From Martelella mediterranea DSM 17316 (GTDB lineage Bacteria > Pseudomonadota > Alphaproteobacteria > Rhizobiales > Rhizobiaceae), in the NCBI RefSeq assembly GCF_002043005.1, contig NZ_CP020332.1:1-64000 (forward strand): a stretch of 64,000 bases of DNA, in the 5' to 3' direction. Shown piece after piece: positions 49,510 to 58,082 of the stretch; within the stretch, counting starts at the first letter, position 1; each line of letters begins with the position of its first letter. The translations under genes were made by a program, and so were the position numbers. Under the pieces are notes generated by a model, which worked only from the letters and a program-made list of their open reading frames with translations, was not told where the DNA came from and made no database searches.

Positions 49510-50229
49510 TCACGCCGCGAGGATGTTGTTGAGGATGTCGGTCGCCTCTTCGAGTGCCTCGACCACATGCCGCACATGGGGGCGCATGAGGGGGTTCGGA
49601 TCGGCCTGCTTTTGCAACGCCACAGCGTGCAGGAGGCCCTTCTCGTCCATCTCCTTGTAGACATTCCGGCGCATCATCACGGTCTCGACCACCGGGAACC
49701 GCGCAATAGCCGCCTCGATGAGGGTCGCATCTGCGCGCGTGGTCTTGGGGTCAACCATATTCAGAACGACGTGGTGCCGCGGCAAGCTGTCGGGGTCATC
49801 GACGCGGGCGCGGAGCTTTTCGAACCAGTCGGCGGTCTGTGCGCCGACATCGAGATCCGAGGTCGAGAGCATCACCGGTGTCACGATGTGATCGGCGAGA
49901 ACGGCGATCCCGTCCGACCACTCGGCCCCGACGCCTGCCGTATCGATGAAGATGAAATCCGCCGAGTCCGCCGCATAGACCTGCTCGATCCGGCGATCCA
50001 CGGCCCCTACGCTCTCGACGGTTGCCGATCGCAGGAGCGGTGATCCCAGCCCCGCGGCTTCAGCCCGCTTGTGCCAGGTGCCGAGCACGCCGGTACTGTC
50101 GGTATCGATCAAAAGGACGCGACGGCCAGCGGCAACGGCAGCGCTGATCAGGGCGCGAGAGAGTGTGGTCTTGCCACTCCCTCCCTTCCGGGCCATCGCA
50201 GCGATCACCACGAGATTGTCGTTCGGCAT
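49510..50229 (-). CDS. ParA/VirC1-like ATPase
   Basis: A 239-residue deviant Walker ATPase. AAMARKGGSGKTTLSRALI holds the P-loop (about residues 11-22), LLIDTDSTGVLGTWHKRA the switch region, and DFIFIDTAGVG the Walker B. It is separate from RepA and has no N-terminal HTH. Its location divergent to mobC and the relaxase, followed by a VirC2-like gene, suggests a VirC1-type role: bringing the relaxosome to the cell pole and raising transfer-strand copy number. A second partition system is the alternative. Confidence 0.82.
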   Translation of the reverse strand: MPNDNLVVIAAMARKGGSGKTTLSRALISAAVAAGRRVLLIDTDSTGVLGTWHKRAEAAGLGSPLLRSATVESVGAVDRRIEQVYAADSADFIFIDTAGVGAEWSDGIAVLADHIVTPVMLSTSDLDVGAQTADWFEKLRARVDDPDSLPRHHVVLNMVDPKTTRADATLIEAAIARFPVVETVMMRRNVYKEMDEKGLLHAVALQKQADPNPLMRPHVRHVVEALEEATDILNNILAA

Positions 50230-50352
50230 GGGGGCAGGCCTCTCACAAGAATAGTGAATCGCAGCAAAGATGTTTCCGCGTCGCTAACCCCCGTGTGCGA
50301 CGGCGTCAAGCAGAAGACGTGAGGCAGGTTCCCTTGGGCGGAATACGGGGCG

Positions 50353-50545
50353 CATGGACCATCGCGCAGGGGGCGGAAAGCAGCACTCACGCAACAGTGG
50401 ACGTCATCCAGTCTGCACGATGCGGTCCCCAGATGACGCGCGACATGCGACATCGGCCATAGGGCGCAACGCAGGAGGCGCGACGCATACCGCACGGGAC
50501 ATGGACCATCGGCCACCACGCCCGATGCGGGCAGCACGGGCCATC
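50353..50545. repeat. Direct repeats in the putative oriT region
   Basis: CATGGACCATC occurs at 50353-50363 and 50500-50510. Close relatives are CACGGGCCATC at 50535-50545 and CATGCGACATC at 50444-50454. Around them CATCGGCCA/CATCTGCCA recurs. The region is non-coding, lies between divergent VirC1-like and mobC genes, and probably binds relaxosome proteins. Confidence 0.5.
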
Positions 50546-50671
50546 TGCCACTCGCCAGAAACCGTGCTGCAGGGCGCGCAAAACGCAGTCCAAAGGACGC
50601 GATGCGCGATGCAGGGAACGCGCGACGCGTTGCATTGAGCGCCTTGCGCGCTGCATTTGCCAAAGGTCGTC

Positions 50672-50698
50672 AAATCGGCCCTCGGGGCCGATTTTCTA
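50672..50698 (+). terminator. Hairpin AAATCGGCCC/GGGCCGATTT upstream of mobC
   Basis: A perfect 10-bp stem with a 3-base loop, followed by TTCT. It may be a terminator for transcripts crossing the intergenic region or part of the transfer origin. Confidence 0.5.
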
Positions 50699-50704
50699 CA
50701 TTGA

Positions 50705-50757
50705 GTACAAGCCCTTGGTGCCTTCTCCGCTTGTGCTGGGAGAAGGCGGGCTTGTAC
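50705..50757. other. Candidate oriT inverted repeat
   Basis: GTACAAGCCC (50705-50714) and GGGCTTGTAC (50748-50757) are perfect 10-bp arms, with an inner pair GCCTTCTCC (50720-50728) and GGAGAAGGC (50739-50747). Transfer origins typically carry such a repeat next to the nick site, just upstream of mobC and the relaxase gene. The nick site itself cannot be assigned; it would be expected in the ~30 bases after the right arm. Confidence 0.6.
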
Positions 50758-50791
50758 GAAGTTGGCAAGAAATAGGAACGTTAACTTCAAA

Positions 50792-51394
50792 ATGTCACGC
50801 GGCCGCAGACTGACCGAAACCGAGCGCCTGAGCATCGCCGAAGAGCGGTCGCAGGGCGTCGCCGCTGGCGATCTCGCCACCCGCTACGGGGTCAGTCTCA
50901 AGTCCGTCTACAACGCGGCCAACCACGCCGCAGATCGCCAGACGGCGAACGGCAGTCGGCCGAAGGTGATTGGCGTCCGCGTCAGCCAAAGGGAGCTGCA
51001 GGGCTTCGACGCTGCTCTTGCACGCCACGGTGTCGCTCATCGGTCGGACGCTTTGCGCTGTCTTATCCTGGCCGCCGACGACATCCTGCGCCCGGATGAG
51101 GGCATGACGGACGAGCTGCGAAACTTAAGCGCGGCGTTGAACCGGGTCGGCAATAACGTGAACCAGGTCGCGCGTCGACTGAACGAGGCAAAGCTCAAGG
51201 GGGAGCGTCTGCCCTACACCCCCGCTAGCCATGCCGAGATCCGCGATCTCGCGGTGCTCGTCTTCGATATGGCCGACCAGATCCAGGAGATGTTCCGCGC
51301 GCGGCGTCGCGAACTGGACCTCGAGGTCACCAAGGCGCTCGCCGGTCTGGCACGGCAGGAAGCGGAGCAGGTGGCCGAACATGGCGCGGAGTGA
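50792..51394 (+). CDS. MobC-like relaxosome accessory protein
   Basis: A 200-residue protein with an N-terminal HTH-like part (LTETERLSIAEERSQGVAAG, LATRYGVSLKSVYN). The MobC family region follows: VRVSQRELQGFDAALARHG and LRNLSAALNRVGNNVNQVAR, then RRLNEAK. MobC proteins bind oriT and help melt DNA for the relaxase. The ATG at 50792 is preferred because upstream residues overlap the putative oriT. It overlaps the relaxase gene by 14 bases. Confidence 0.82.
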   Translation: MSRGRRLTETERLSIAEERSQGVAAGDLATRYGVSLKSVYNAANHAADRQTANGSRPKVIGVRVSQRELQGFDAALARHGVAHRSDALRCLILAADDILRPDEGMTDELRNLSAALNRVGNNVNQVARRLNEAKLKGERLPYTPASHAEIRDLAVLVFDMADQIQEMFRARRRELDLEVTKALAGLARQEAEQVAEHGAE

Positions 51395-53732
51395 GGCGCG
51401 CGGTGTCAGCCCCGCCCTTTTCGATCGTGACTGGAGCCGGGTCTCGGGCAGTTGGCAGGGGCTCGCCAAGAAGGCGCAGATGGTCCGGGCCGCACGCGGC
51501 TACTCGCCGGCCATATTCAAGCCGATCTCGAAAGGCGGGTGCCATACCGGCGCCCAGCTCAAGGCCCAGCTCACCTACCTCACCACAAAGTCGAGCCACA
51601 TCCTCGACAGCCGCGGCACCCATGATGGCAAGAAGACCCTGACCGAGGCCGAGATCGACCGGGTCGTGCGTCGGTTCGAGAACCAATGGGGCGAGCAGCA
51701 CAGCCCGAAGCTCGGACATACCTCGCATCTTCTCATGGCCTTTCCCGTCGGCACCAGCGGCGAAGAGGTGCGCGCGATCACGGAATCCGTCTGTGAGAAG
51801 TTCTTTCAAGGTGAGGGGTCGCAATTCGACTATATTGCTGCAATACACCAAGATCGCGCGCATCCACATGCGCATATCGTTCTGAACCGCCGCAGCAAGG
51901 ATGGCGAAATGTTCTTTCTCGGGAAGGATCACCACTTCAACTACGACGCCTTCCGGGTGGCGATGGTTGAGGCGGCGCAGGTCCACGGGATCCGGCTCGA
52001 GGCGACACGGCGTCTTGACCGGGGGGTCACGACCTATCGCGCCGAGATCGACGAGGTCTATAAGGCCCGTGACGAAGGCCGACCGCCCGTCGAGCGCCAG
52101 CGCACAGGCGCTGATCTCGCCGCGGCCCTGGAAACGGTGGCGCGCAATGCACTGACCTATCGGGGGCTGGCGGCCGAGGCGTCCCGGTCGAACTTCGAAG
52201 ACGTGGCTGAGGCGCTCGAGCGGGCCAGCACTGTCCTTGCCAGGGGCGGTCAGATCCAATCTGACGGAGCCATCTACATGTCCCAAGACGAAACAGCCTT
52301 CGACACGCTGATCACCGAGTTTTCTCAGAACATCCGTCAGATCGAAGCGGCGATCGACCGGGCACCCGCGGCCGAGAGGCCAGAGATCGAGCGCAAGCTC
52401 ACCGATGTGCTGGCCTCGGTCGCGCATTTGAACCCACTTGGCGACCGTTCGGCTGCACTCCTCGACGCACCATCCCGGGATGGAGTCTATGCCCGGGCCA
52501 ACATGCGCGAGGGCCAGCTCGGACGCCTCGACGACGATGCGATCAAGGCGCGCCTCAGCGAGGCGCTGCAGGGCACAGGTATTGACCCCGACGCCGTCGC
52601 CGCCCGCATGCGCGAAGGTGCCGGCAACGCAGCACTCGAACGGCAGTGGTTGGCGCAGGATCTGCGCGCCATCGCCAAGGCCGGCGATCTCGATCTGGAG
52701 AAGGACGCGGACCGCGAGGAAGCGCTCGACCGGCTGGAAGCCGTCCATGTCCGTCTGGGCGACACCCTTACCGAGGCGCGCATCCTTCAGGCCGTCGATG
52801 AGGTGGATGACACCGACGGTGACACGGTTGCCTTGGCGGAACGCGTGACGCTGCCGGAGCGTCCGCGCGCGATAGGCGAGCCCGACATCTTCGCCCCATC
52901 CGAGCGCCGGGATTTCCAGGAGCTCGTCGCTCAGTTCCGCCGGACTGATTTCGACCATCCCTTCTCGGATGATCCGTCCATGCGCCGAGCCGGTGCCGTC
53001 GAGGTCGAAGAGGCCCGCGCCGCCTTCAACGCCTTCGCGCAACGGTCGTCCGATCATGCCGAACTGGCGTCGATGGCCTGGGACAAGATCACCGACAGCC
53101 GCAAGCCACAGGAGTTCGCCGTCGAGGAAAAGGACCGCACCCTTCATGCCGGCGACATGGATATCGCGCTGCGCGATCCGATGCAGCATCTCGGCACGAT
53201 CACAGAAGACGACCGCACCCTCGCGCGCTACCGTGCCGAGATGCCGGATGAGGAGTTTGGGGCGGCAGTGCAGAAAGAGATCAACCAGCTGCGCGCCATG
53301 GGCGCATCCCGCGCCTACATCAGTGAACGGAGCTTCGACATCGAGGATCAGGCACGACAGGACTATGCCGAGCGGCGTTTCATGGCTGAGACCGCCCCTG
53401 ATGTGTTGACCTTCCTGCAGCGGGCAGAGGCCGAGGACGTGAAACCGCTCAACGAGACGGACGGCCAGCGCCTCGCCGCCCAGATCGACCGCAACCTCAC
53501 GCCGGACGCGGTGACGGCCCTTCGTGCGGGCCACGCCGATGTGCTGGAAAAGTTCAGCGAGCACCCCTTGCGGCAACTGGAACTCGCCAAGGCCTATCTG
53601 GAAAGCAGCGAGGTGACGGCCCACGGCCCTGCCATGGAGCGGGTGCTGGATGCCTTGGCCGAGGAGCAGATCGAGGCGCAGCGTGCACGTCACGCAGCAG
53701 CGCATGGCGAGAAGGGGATCACCCATGGATAA
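51381..53732 (+). CDS. Relaxase (VirD2/MobA-like nickase)
   Basis: A 783-residue relaxase that nicks oriT and pilots the transferred strand. The N-terminal domain has a candidate catalytic Tyr in ARGYSPAIFKPISKGG and the metal-binding motif HQDRAHPHAHIVLN (H156, H161, H163, H165). The long C-terminus is acidic, helical and repetitive, with no helicase or primase motif that I can see; it probably serves as the secretion signal and for protein contacts. The start ATG at 51381 lies inside the end of mobC. It overlaps the coupling-protein gene by 8 bases, which gives a mobC-relaxase-T4CP operon. Confidence 0.88.
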   Translation: MARSEARGVSPALFDRDWSRVSGSWQGLAKKAQMVRAARGYSPAIFKPISKGGCHTGAQLKAQLTYLTTKSSHILDSRGTHDGKKTLTEAEIDRVVRRFENQWGEQHSPKLGHTSHLLMAFPVGTSGEEVRAITESVCEKFFQGEGSQFDYIAAIHQDRAHPHAHIVLNRRSKDGEMFFLGKDHHFNYDAFRVAMVEAAQVHGIRLEATRRLDRGVTTYRAEIDEVYKARDEGRPPVERQRTGADLAAALETVARNALTYRGLAAEASRSNFEDVAEALERASTVLARGGQIQSDGAIYMSQDETAFDTLITEFSQNIRQIEAAIDRAPAAERPEIERKLTDVLASVAHLNPLGDRSAALLDAPSRDGVYARANMREGQLGRLDDDAIKARLSEALQGTGIDPDAVAARMREGAGNAALERQWLAQDLRAIAKAGDLDLEKDADREEALDRLEAVHVRLGDTLTEARILQAVDEVDDTDGDTVALAERVTLPERPRAIGEPDIFAPSERRDFQELVAQFRRTDFDHPFSDDPSMRRAGAVEVEEARAAFNAFAQRSSDHAELASMAWDKITDSRKPQEFAVEEKDRTLHAGDMDIALRDPMQHLGTITEDDRTLARYRAEMPDEEFGAAVQKEINQLRAMGASRAYISERSFDIEDQARQDYAERRFMAETAPDVLTFLQRAEAEDVKPLNETDGQRLAAQIDRNLTPDAVTALRAGHADVLEKFSEHPLRQLELAKAYLESSEVTAHGPAMERVLDALAEEQIEAQRARHAAAHGEKGITHG

Positions 53733-55707
53733 GGGCAAGATCGCGGGCGGGATCCTCAGTCTGACGCTGGTTGGCCTCGCCATCGGCTATGTCGTGGCCA
53801 CCGGTTACTTGACCATCCGCTACGGGCTTCGGACGGACGTCTTCGACGTCACCCTGCTTGCGCGGGAGTACCGCGCTCTTGGCGCCAGCGCGCCGCGGGA
53901 CTTCCTCTGGGTGAACCTGATCCTCGCGGGCTTTGGGATCGCCGCGCTGATGCTGAGTGTCACGCTTCTCGGCGATGCCCTGACGCGCTTCGGCACGACG
54001 CATTGGCAAACCCGGGGCGAGATGAAGCGCAACGGCTTCTTCGCCAAGCCGGGTGGCGGCTTCCTTCTCGGCAAGCTTGGCTCTCCGAAATCGACGCGCC
54101 CCTTCCTCGTCTCGAAGACCTTCCCGCATGCGCTGATCGTGGCACCCACGGGTCGGGGCAAGGGCGTAGGCTTCGTAATCCCGAACCTGCTCACCTACAA
54201 GGGTTCGGCTGTGGTGCTTGACGTGAAGGGTGAAAACTTCCGCGAGACCTCGCGCTTCCGCGCCAGCATGGGCGACAAGGTCTTCCGCTTCGCGCCGACC
54301 GACTGGGACCGCCCGACGCATCGCTATAACCCGCTGGCGCGTATCGCGGCGATGACCAACCCCGACCGCCAGCAGATGGAGCTGAAGCTCACCGCCAAGC
54401 TCTTCCTGCAGACCGACAATGAAAAACTGAGCGGGCTTCTTGCAGGTGGCATCGATCTCTTCGTGGCGGCCGGCCTTCTGGCCTTCGAGCGCGGCGTGCC
54501 GACCATCGGTGAGATCTATCGGATCACCGCCTCCGGCGGCGACAAACAGAAGGAATATTTCAAGCGCGCGCATGAGGTGAAGAACACCTCGGCCAAGCTG
54601 ATCTTCGAACGCATGGCCTCGACCAACAACGACACCCTGACCTCGTACCTGTCGCTCCTGATGACCTCGGGTCTCGACACCTGGGACAACCGTGCGATCG
54701 ACGCGGCCACCGCAACCTCGGACTTCTCCTTCCGCGATATCAGACGCCGCCCCCACGCGATCTATCTTGTGGTCGAGTCCGAGATGATCCGCCCGCTGGC
54801 CCCGCTGATCCGGCTCTTCTTCTCCGACCTGATCGCCTCGCTGCAGGCGCAGGAGCCGGGGGACGACGAGCCTTGGCCCGTGATGATCATGCTCGATGAA
54901 TTCGACCGGCTCGGGAAAATGCCGATCGTCGCCGAAAGCATCAAGACGCTGCGATCCTTCGGCGGAAACCTCGCCATCGTCACCCAGACCATCCCGGCGC
55001 TGGATGAGATCTATGGCGAAAACACCCGCCGCTCGTTGCAGGGTGGCGCAGGTGTGAAACTCTACCTCACGCCGTCCGAGCAGAAGACGATCGAGGAACT
55101 GAGCCAGGCTGTGGGCAAGACCACCAAGCGCGTAGTAACGCGGTCCCGTGCGGTCGGGCGCAACCCGTTCGAGGGACGCAGCGTCTCCGAGCGGACAGAG
55201 GACACGCCGCTCCTCACCGAAGACCAGGCCCGTCGCATGGACCTCGACGAGGTGATCCTCGTGATCGACGCGCAGATGCCGATCCGGGCGCGGCGGATCA
55301 AGTATTTTGAGGACCCGGTGTTGAAGACGCTGCACGCGGGTCAGGCGGGGAGTTTCCCCTATCCGGATGAAGACGGGCTGCGGCGCGATCGGCAAATGAC
55401 CGAGACGCGCGAGACAGTGGAGAAGCTGAAGCAGGAACTGCAGGCGGTGCGGGCGGCTGCAGGGGCACAGGGGTCTGGGACTGCGTCCTCGTCGATGACC
55501 GTTGAGCTACCTGCAACGGAGACGCAGGATCCGCAGCCAGCGCCAATAGGTCGGGCGCGCGGCCGAGCAGCACGCGCTGCGGCGGGTGGCGGTGGGTCCG
55601 GTCAATTGTCGTTCGATCTGGTTGGTCTGGGGCTCAAGGAGGCAGACAGGACCCAACTTGCGGCGGCTGTGCAAACGACTCGGGCCATCATCGCGGAGTT
55701 TACGTGA
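53725..55707 (+). CDS. virD4: Type IV coupling protein, VirD4/TraG family
   Basis: A 660-residue inner-membrane ATPase that links the relaxosome to the secretion channel. Two N-terminal membrane helices (about 8-30 and 61-83) precede the ATPase. LIVAPTGRGKGVGFVIPNLL is Walker A (about 138-157), VVLDVKGENFRETSRFR is a family motif and MIMLDEFDRLGKMP is Walker B. AIVTQTIPALDEIYG and RSLQGGAGVKLYLTPSEQ follow. The C-terminal ~130 residues are variable and Ala/Gly-rich. It is full length and follows the relaxase gene without a gap. Confidence 0.93.
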   Translation: MDKGKIAGGILSLTLVGLAIGYVVATGYLTIRYGLRTDVFDVTLLAREYRALGASAPRDFLWVNLILAGFGIAALMLSVTLLGDALTRFGTTHWQTRGEMKRNGFFAKPGGGFLLGKLGSPKSTRPFLVSKTFPHALIVAPTGRGKGVGFVIPNLLTYKGSAVVLDVKGENFRETSRFRASMGDKVFRFAPTDWDRPTHRYNPLARIAAMTNPDRQQMELKLTAKLFLQTDNEKLSGLLAGGIDLFVAAGLLAFERGVPTIGEIYRITASGGDKQKEYFKRAHEVKNTSAKLIFERMASTNNDTLTSYLSLLMTSGLDTWDNRAIDAATATSDFSFRDIRRRPHAIYLVVESEMIRPLAPLIRLFFSDLIASLQAQEPGDDEPWPVMIMLDEFDRLGKMPIVAESIKTLRSFGGNLAIVTQTIPALDEIYGENTRRSLQGGAGVKLYLTPSEQKTIEELSQAVGKTTKRVVTRSRAVGRNPFEGRSVSERTEDTPLLTEDQARRMDLDEVILVIDAQMPIRARRIKYFEDPVLKTLHAGQAGSFPYPDEDGLRRDRQMTETRETVEKLKQELQAVRAAAGAQGSGTASSSMTVELPATETQDPQPAPIGRARGRAARAAAGGGGSGQLSFDLVGLGLKEADRTQLAAAVQTTRAIIAEFT

Positions 55708-55726
55708 TCGGCCCAGAGTGGCCGAT
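55707..55726 (+). terminator. Hairpin at the end of the coupling-protein gene
   Basis: ATCGGCC-CAGAGT-GGCCGAT has 7-bp arms and starts at the last base of the stop codon. No T-run follows. Confidence 0.4.
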
Positions 55727-56014
55727 TAGGCCCTCCCGATGCGGCGCAGCAGCATTCTCCAATGCCGTCGCTTGGCCCGAGCGCAGCGAAATCTGCGCAG
55801 GACAGGCATGGCCGACTTAGAAGCCGTTCACCTCTTGCATCAGGATTGGTTGCATTACAGCATGAATCACCAGCTGGACAGAAGGCTTTCGGACAGCAGC
55901 ACGGGGCAGTATCCACGCCTTGCATCGACAGAATTCTATAATTGAGAAGTGATTTTGCGGAAATATCGTTGAAAGAGTCATTCTAACTCACTACATTTGG
56001 CCTTGGAGGCCCAG
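55727..56014 (+). promoter_or_regulatory. Intergenic region with a candidate promoter for the RloAB pair
   Basis: No supported gene. The right part is AT-rich and includes a perfect TATAAT (55937-55942). There is no good -35 match at the usual distance. A further AT-rich run follows up to the ribosome-binding site TTGGAGG before the RloA start. Confidence 0.4.
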
Positions 56015-57226
56015 ATGATCTACAAGCTCGAAATCGCGAACTTCTACTCTGTTCGGGAGCCACAGGTCATTGACTTGACCGTCGGACGAAAGGTTCCTGA
56101 GGAGGCCGGAAGGCTCGTCAAGATCCACGACGGGTCAGAGGATCGTGCGCCCCGGGTGGTCGCCATTTACGGGGCAAACGCCTCGGGCAAGTCGAACGTC
56201 CTGCGGGCTATCGCCTTCCTCAGCTGGTTCGTGCAGTTCAGCTTCGAGCACAAGGCGCGGACCCTTCTACCCTACCAGAAGTTTCTGACCGAGGCCCAAG
56301 GCTCACTGCCTACCAAGCTGTCGATCACCTTCGCGGGGCTTGAGGACCCTCTCGCCGATGGGGCGACGGGAACCTGCCCGTACGTCTATTCACTTGAGCT
56401 TGGCACCCGAAGCGGCGGGGAAGACCGGGTTCTTCACGAGAGCCTGCACTATCGTCCGAGCGGCTCGGCCAGGATGGTTCGTGTGTTCGAGCGCGACGAG
56501 GTGGGAGCGGTCAAGGTCGCGCCCTGGCTCGGGCTTGGACGGGAGCTCACCGTTCTCGAAAGCATTTTGCGGCCTGACGCGAGCGTCATCGCCACGCTGG
56601 GCCAACTTAACAACCGGCTGGCGCTGAGCTTTGTGCAGGCCGCCAACGCGATCGATACGAACATCTTGCTAACCCGGTTTGAGCGGAACGACTTCGACCT
56701 GCTGACTGGCTATGCGCGGAACCCGGAGCTACTGAGCGCGCTGAACCGTGACATCAGGCGCATTGATCTCGGCGTCGACCAGGTCCAGATCCTGGCGGAG
56801 AACGGCGGGCCGGTCGCCAGTTTCACGCACGCCGGACTCGATCAGCCGATCCGGATGATCTTCGAAAGCCACGGAACTCAGCAGTTTTTCCGGATCTACC
56901 CCACCATCCACCGGGCGCTGGCGCTCGGTGGGGTGGCGGTGATCGACGAACTGGACGTGGCAATTCACCCGTCCGTCCTCCCGGAGATCCTTCGATGGTT
57001 CGCAGACCCGGAGCGAAATCCTTATGGCGCGCAGCTTTGGATGAGCTGCCACGCCGTGTCCCTGCTCGACGGGCTCCTGAAGGAGGAGGTCCTGTTCTGT
57101 GAGAAGGCGCCGGACGGGGCGACCCAGATCTATGGCCTCGGCGACATCAAGGGGATCCGACGCGACGAGAATTTCCTGCAGAACTACCTCGGCGGGGTCT
57201 ATGGCGGGGTCCCGAGCATCGGATGA
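56015..57226 (+). CDS. RloA/AbiLi-like AAA ATPase
   Basis: A 403-residue ABC/SMC-type ATPase. VVAIYGANASGKSNVLRAI is Walker A (about residues 49-67) and GGVAVIDELDVAIHPSVLPE holds the signature and Walker B region (about 305-325). The N-terminus MIYKLEIANFYSVREPQ is typical of RloA/AbiLi-type proteins. In pairs with RloB/AbiLii it forms an abortive-infection system in which the ATPase senses infection and licenses the Toprim-like partner. The ATG has TTGGAGG nine bases upstream; longer frames lack support. It overlaps rloB by 4 bases. Confidence 0.85.
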   Translation: MIYKLEIANFYSVREPQVIDLTVGRKVPEEAGRLVKIHDGSEDRAPRVVAIYGANASGKSNVLRAIAFLSWFVQFSFEHKARTLLPYQKFLTEAQGSLPTKLSITFAGLEDPLADGATGTCPYVYSLELGTRSGGEDRVLHESLHYRPSGSARMVRVFERDEVGAVKVAPWLGLGRELTVLESILRPDASVIATLGQLNNRLALSFVQAANAIDTNILLTRFERNDFDLLTGYARNPELLSALNRDIRRIDLGVDQVQILAENGGPVASFTHAGLDQPIRMIFESHGTQQFFRIYPTIHRALALGGVAVIDELDVAIHPSVLPEILRWFADPERNPYGAQLWMSCHAVSLLDGLLKEEVLFCEKAPDGATQIYGLGDIKGIRRDENFLQNYLGGVYGGVPSIG

Positions 57227-57783
57227 GGGGGCGTCGGGTCATAGAGCGGCGGGCAAGGGTCTTCCTGGGTTGCGAAGGGGAGAGCGAACAGGGCTATGGC
57301 GCCCTGCTTCAGCGGCTGGTTGACGCGAGCGGAGCCAAGATTCATGTGGTCCCTGTTAACCTCCAGCCGGCTGGTAACCCGCTAGAGCTCGCGAAGAAGG
57401 CGGAGCGCAAGCTGGCGGAAGAGATCAGGCGGGGCGGCCCATTCACGGCGCAGGCGGTCATGCTGGATACCGACCGGTTGCAGGAGCTACCCGACCGCGG
57501 TCTCGAGGCGAGGACGATCTTTGCCCGGAGCGAGATGATCGCGATCTGGCAGCGCCCAGATTTCGAGGGCTTTCTGCTTCGCCATTTCGCCGGTCACGAA
57601 CATGATAACCCGCCCCGTGGCAGGTCACTGGCCGCGCTTTCCGCCCTCTGGGCTGACTATCACAAGAACATGTCGGCGTCGGAGCTTCAGAAAAGGATCG
57701 GGCTCGGTCACGTGCAGCGGGCAGCCGGGGTTGAGCCGGATCTGGCCGAGCTTCTTAAGCGGCTCAAGCTCATTGCGCCGTGA
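57223..57783 (+). CDS. RloB/AbiLii-like Toprim-type nuclease partner
   Basis: A 186-residue protein. RARVFLGCEGESEQGYGALL carries the Glu-rich first motif (EGESE) and AVMLDTDRLQELPDR the DxD-type second motif of the RloB/OLD-like Toprim fold. IAIWQRPDFEGFLLRHF is also typical of the family. It probably cuts nucleic acid when activated by the ATPase encoded just upstream. The start ATG lies in the ATGA overlap. The pair is compact and complete, a self-contained defence cassette. Confidence 0.82.
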   Translation: MRGRRVIERRARVFLGCEGESEQGYGALLQRLVDASGAKIHVVPVNLQPAGNPLELAKKAERKLAEEIRRGGPFTAQAVMLDTDRLQELPDRGLEARTIFARSEMIAIWQRPDFEGFLLRHFAGHEHDNPPRGRSLAALSALWADYHKNMSASELQKRIGLGHVQRAAGVEPDLAELLKRLKLIAP

Positions 57784-58082
57784 CCGGTGTGGGAAGCGGG
57801 TTAGGCTGACCAAGGTCACGTCATAGTCGCTCCGGCCCCGGAACAACGCTGCCACCGGCAATCGGCCGAATTTTGACATAGCCTGCGCATCGCGACCGTT
57901 CGTCCGGGGCGCAGCCAAGGTCGCCCCACCGCCCGACACCGGGCTCGGGCAAAGGGATCGCTGCGCCGCGTATGGATGGCCGCTGTCCCGGGCTTGCTGC
58001 AGTTGCCACGCCGCGCTGCAGTCAGGCGGCTCTCCGCCCTTCGCATCAACGAGAAGGCATCATGGCGGCGGCGCATTAGGCT
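57784..58082. other. Gap between convergent rloB and virB6
   Basis: About 300 bases with no gene, clear terminator or repeat that I can support. It marks the junction between the inserted defence pair and the minus-strand transfer operon. Confidence 0.4.

Noticed and set aside
50340..50640. Possible CRISPR array in the repeat-rich region before mobC
   Set aside because: The repeats are about 11 bases, imperfect and irregularly spaced, with no cas genes anywhere in the window.
51327..53783. 818-residue minus-strand open frame
   Set aside because: It is the antisense shadow of the relaxase gene, whose motif H156-H165 and operon context are clear.
53719..55395. 558-residue minus-strand open frame
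   Set aside because: Antisense to the coupling-protein gene; no protein-like domains.
55739..55945. 68-residue plus-strand frame upstream of the RloA gene
   Set aside because: No family, no convincing ribosome-binding site, and it crosses the likely promoter region.
57816..58076. 86-residue minus-strand frame between rloB and virB6
   Set aside because: Arg/Cys-rich low-quality translation without ribosome-binding site; probably chance.
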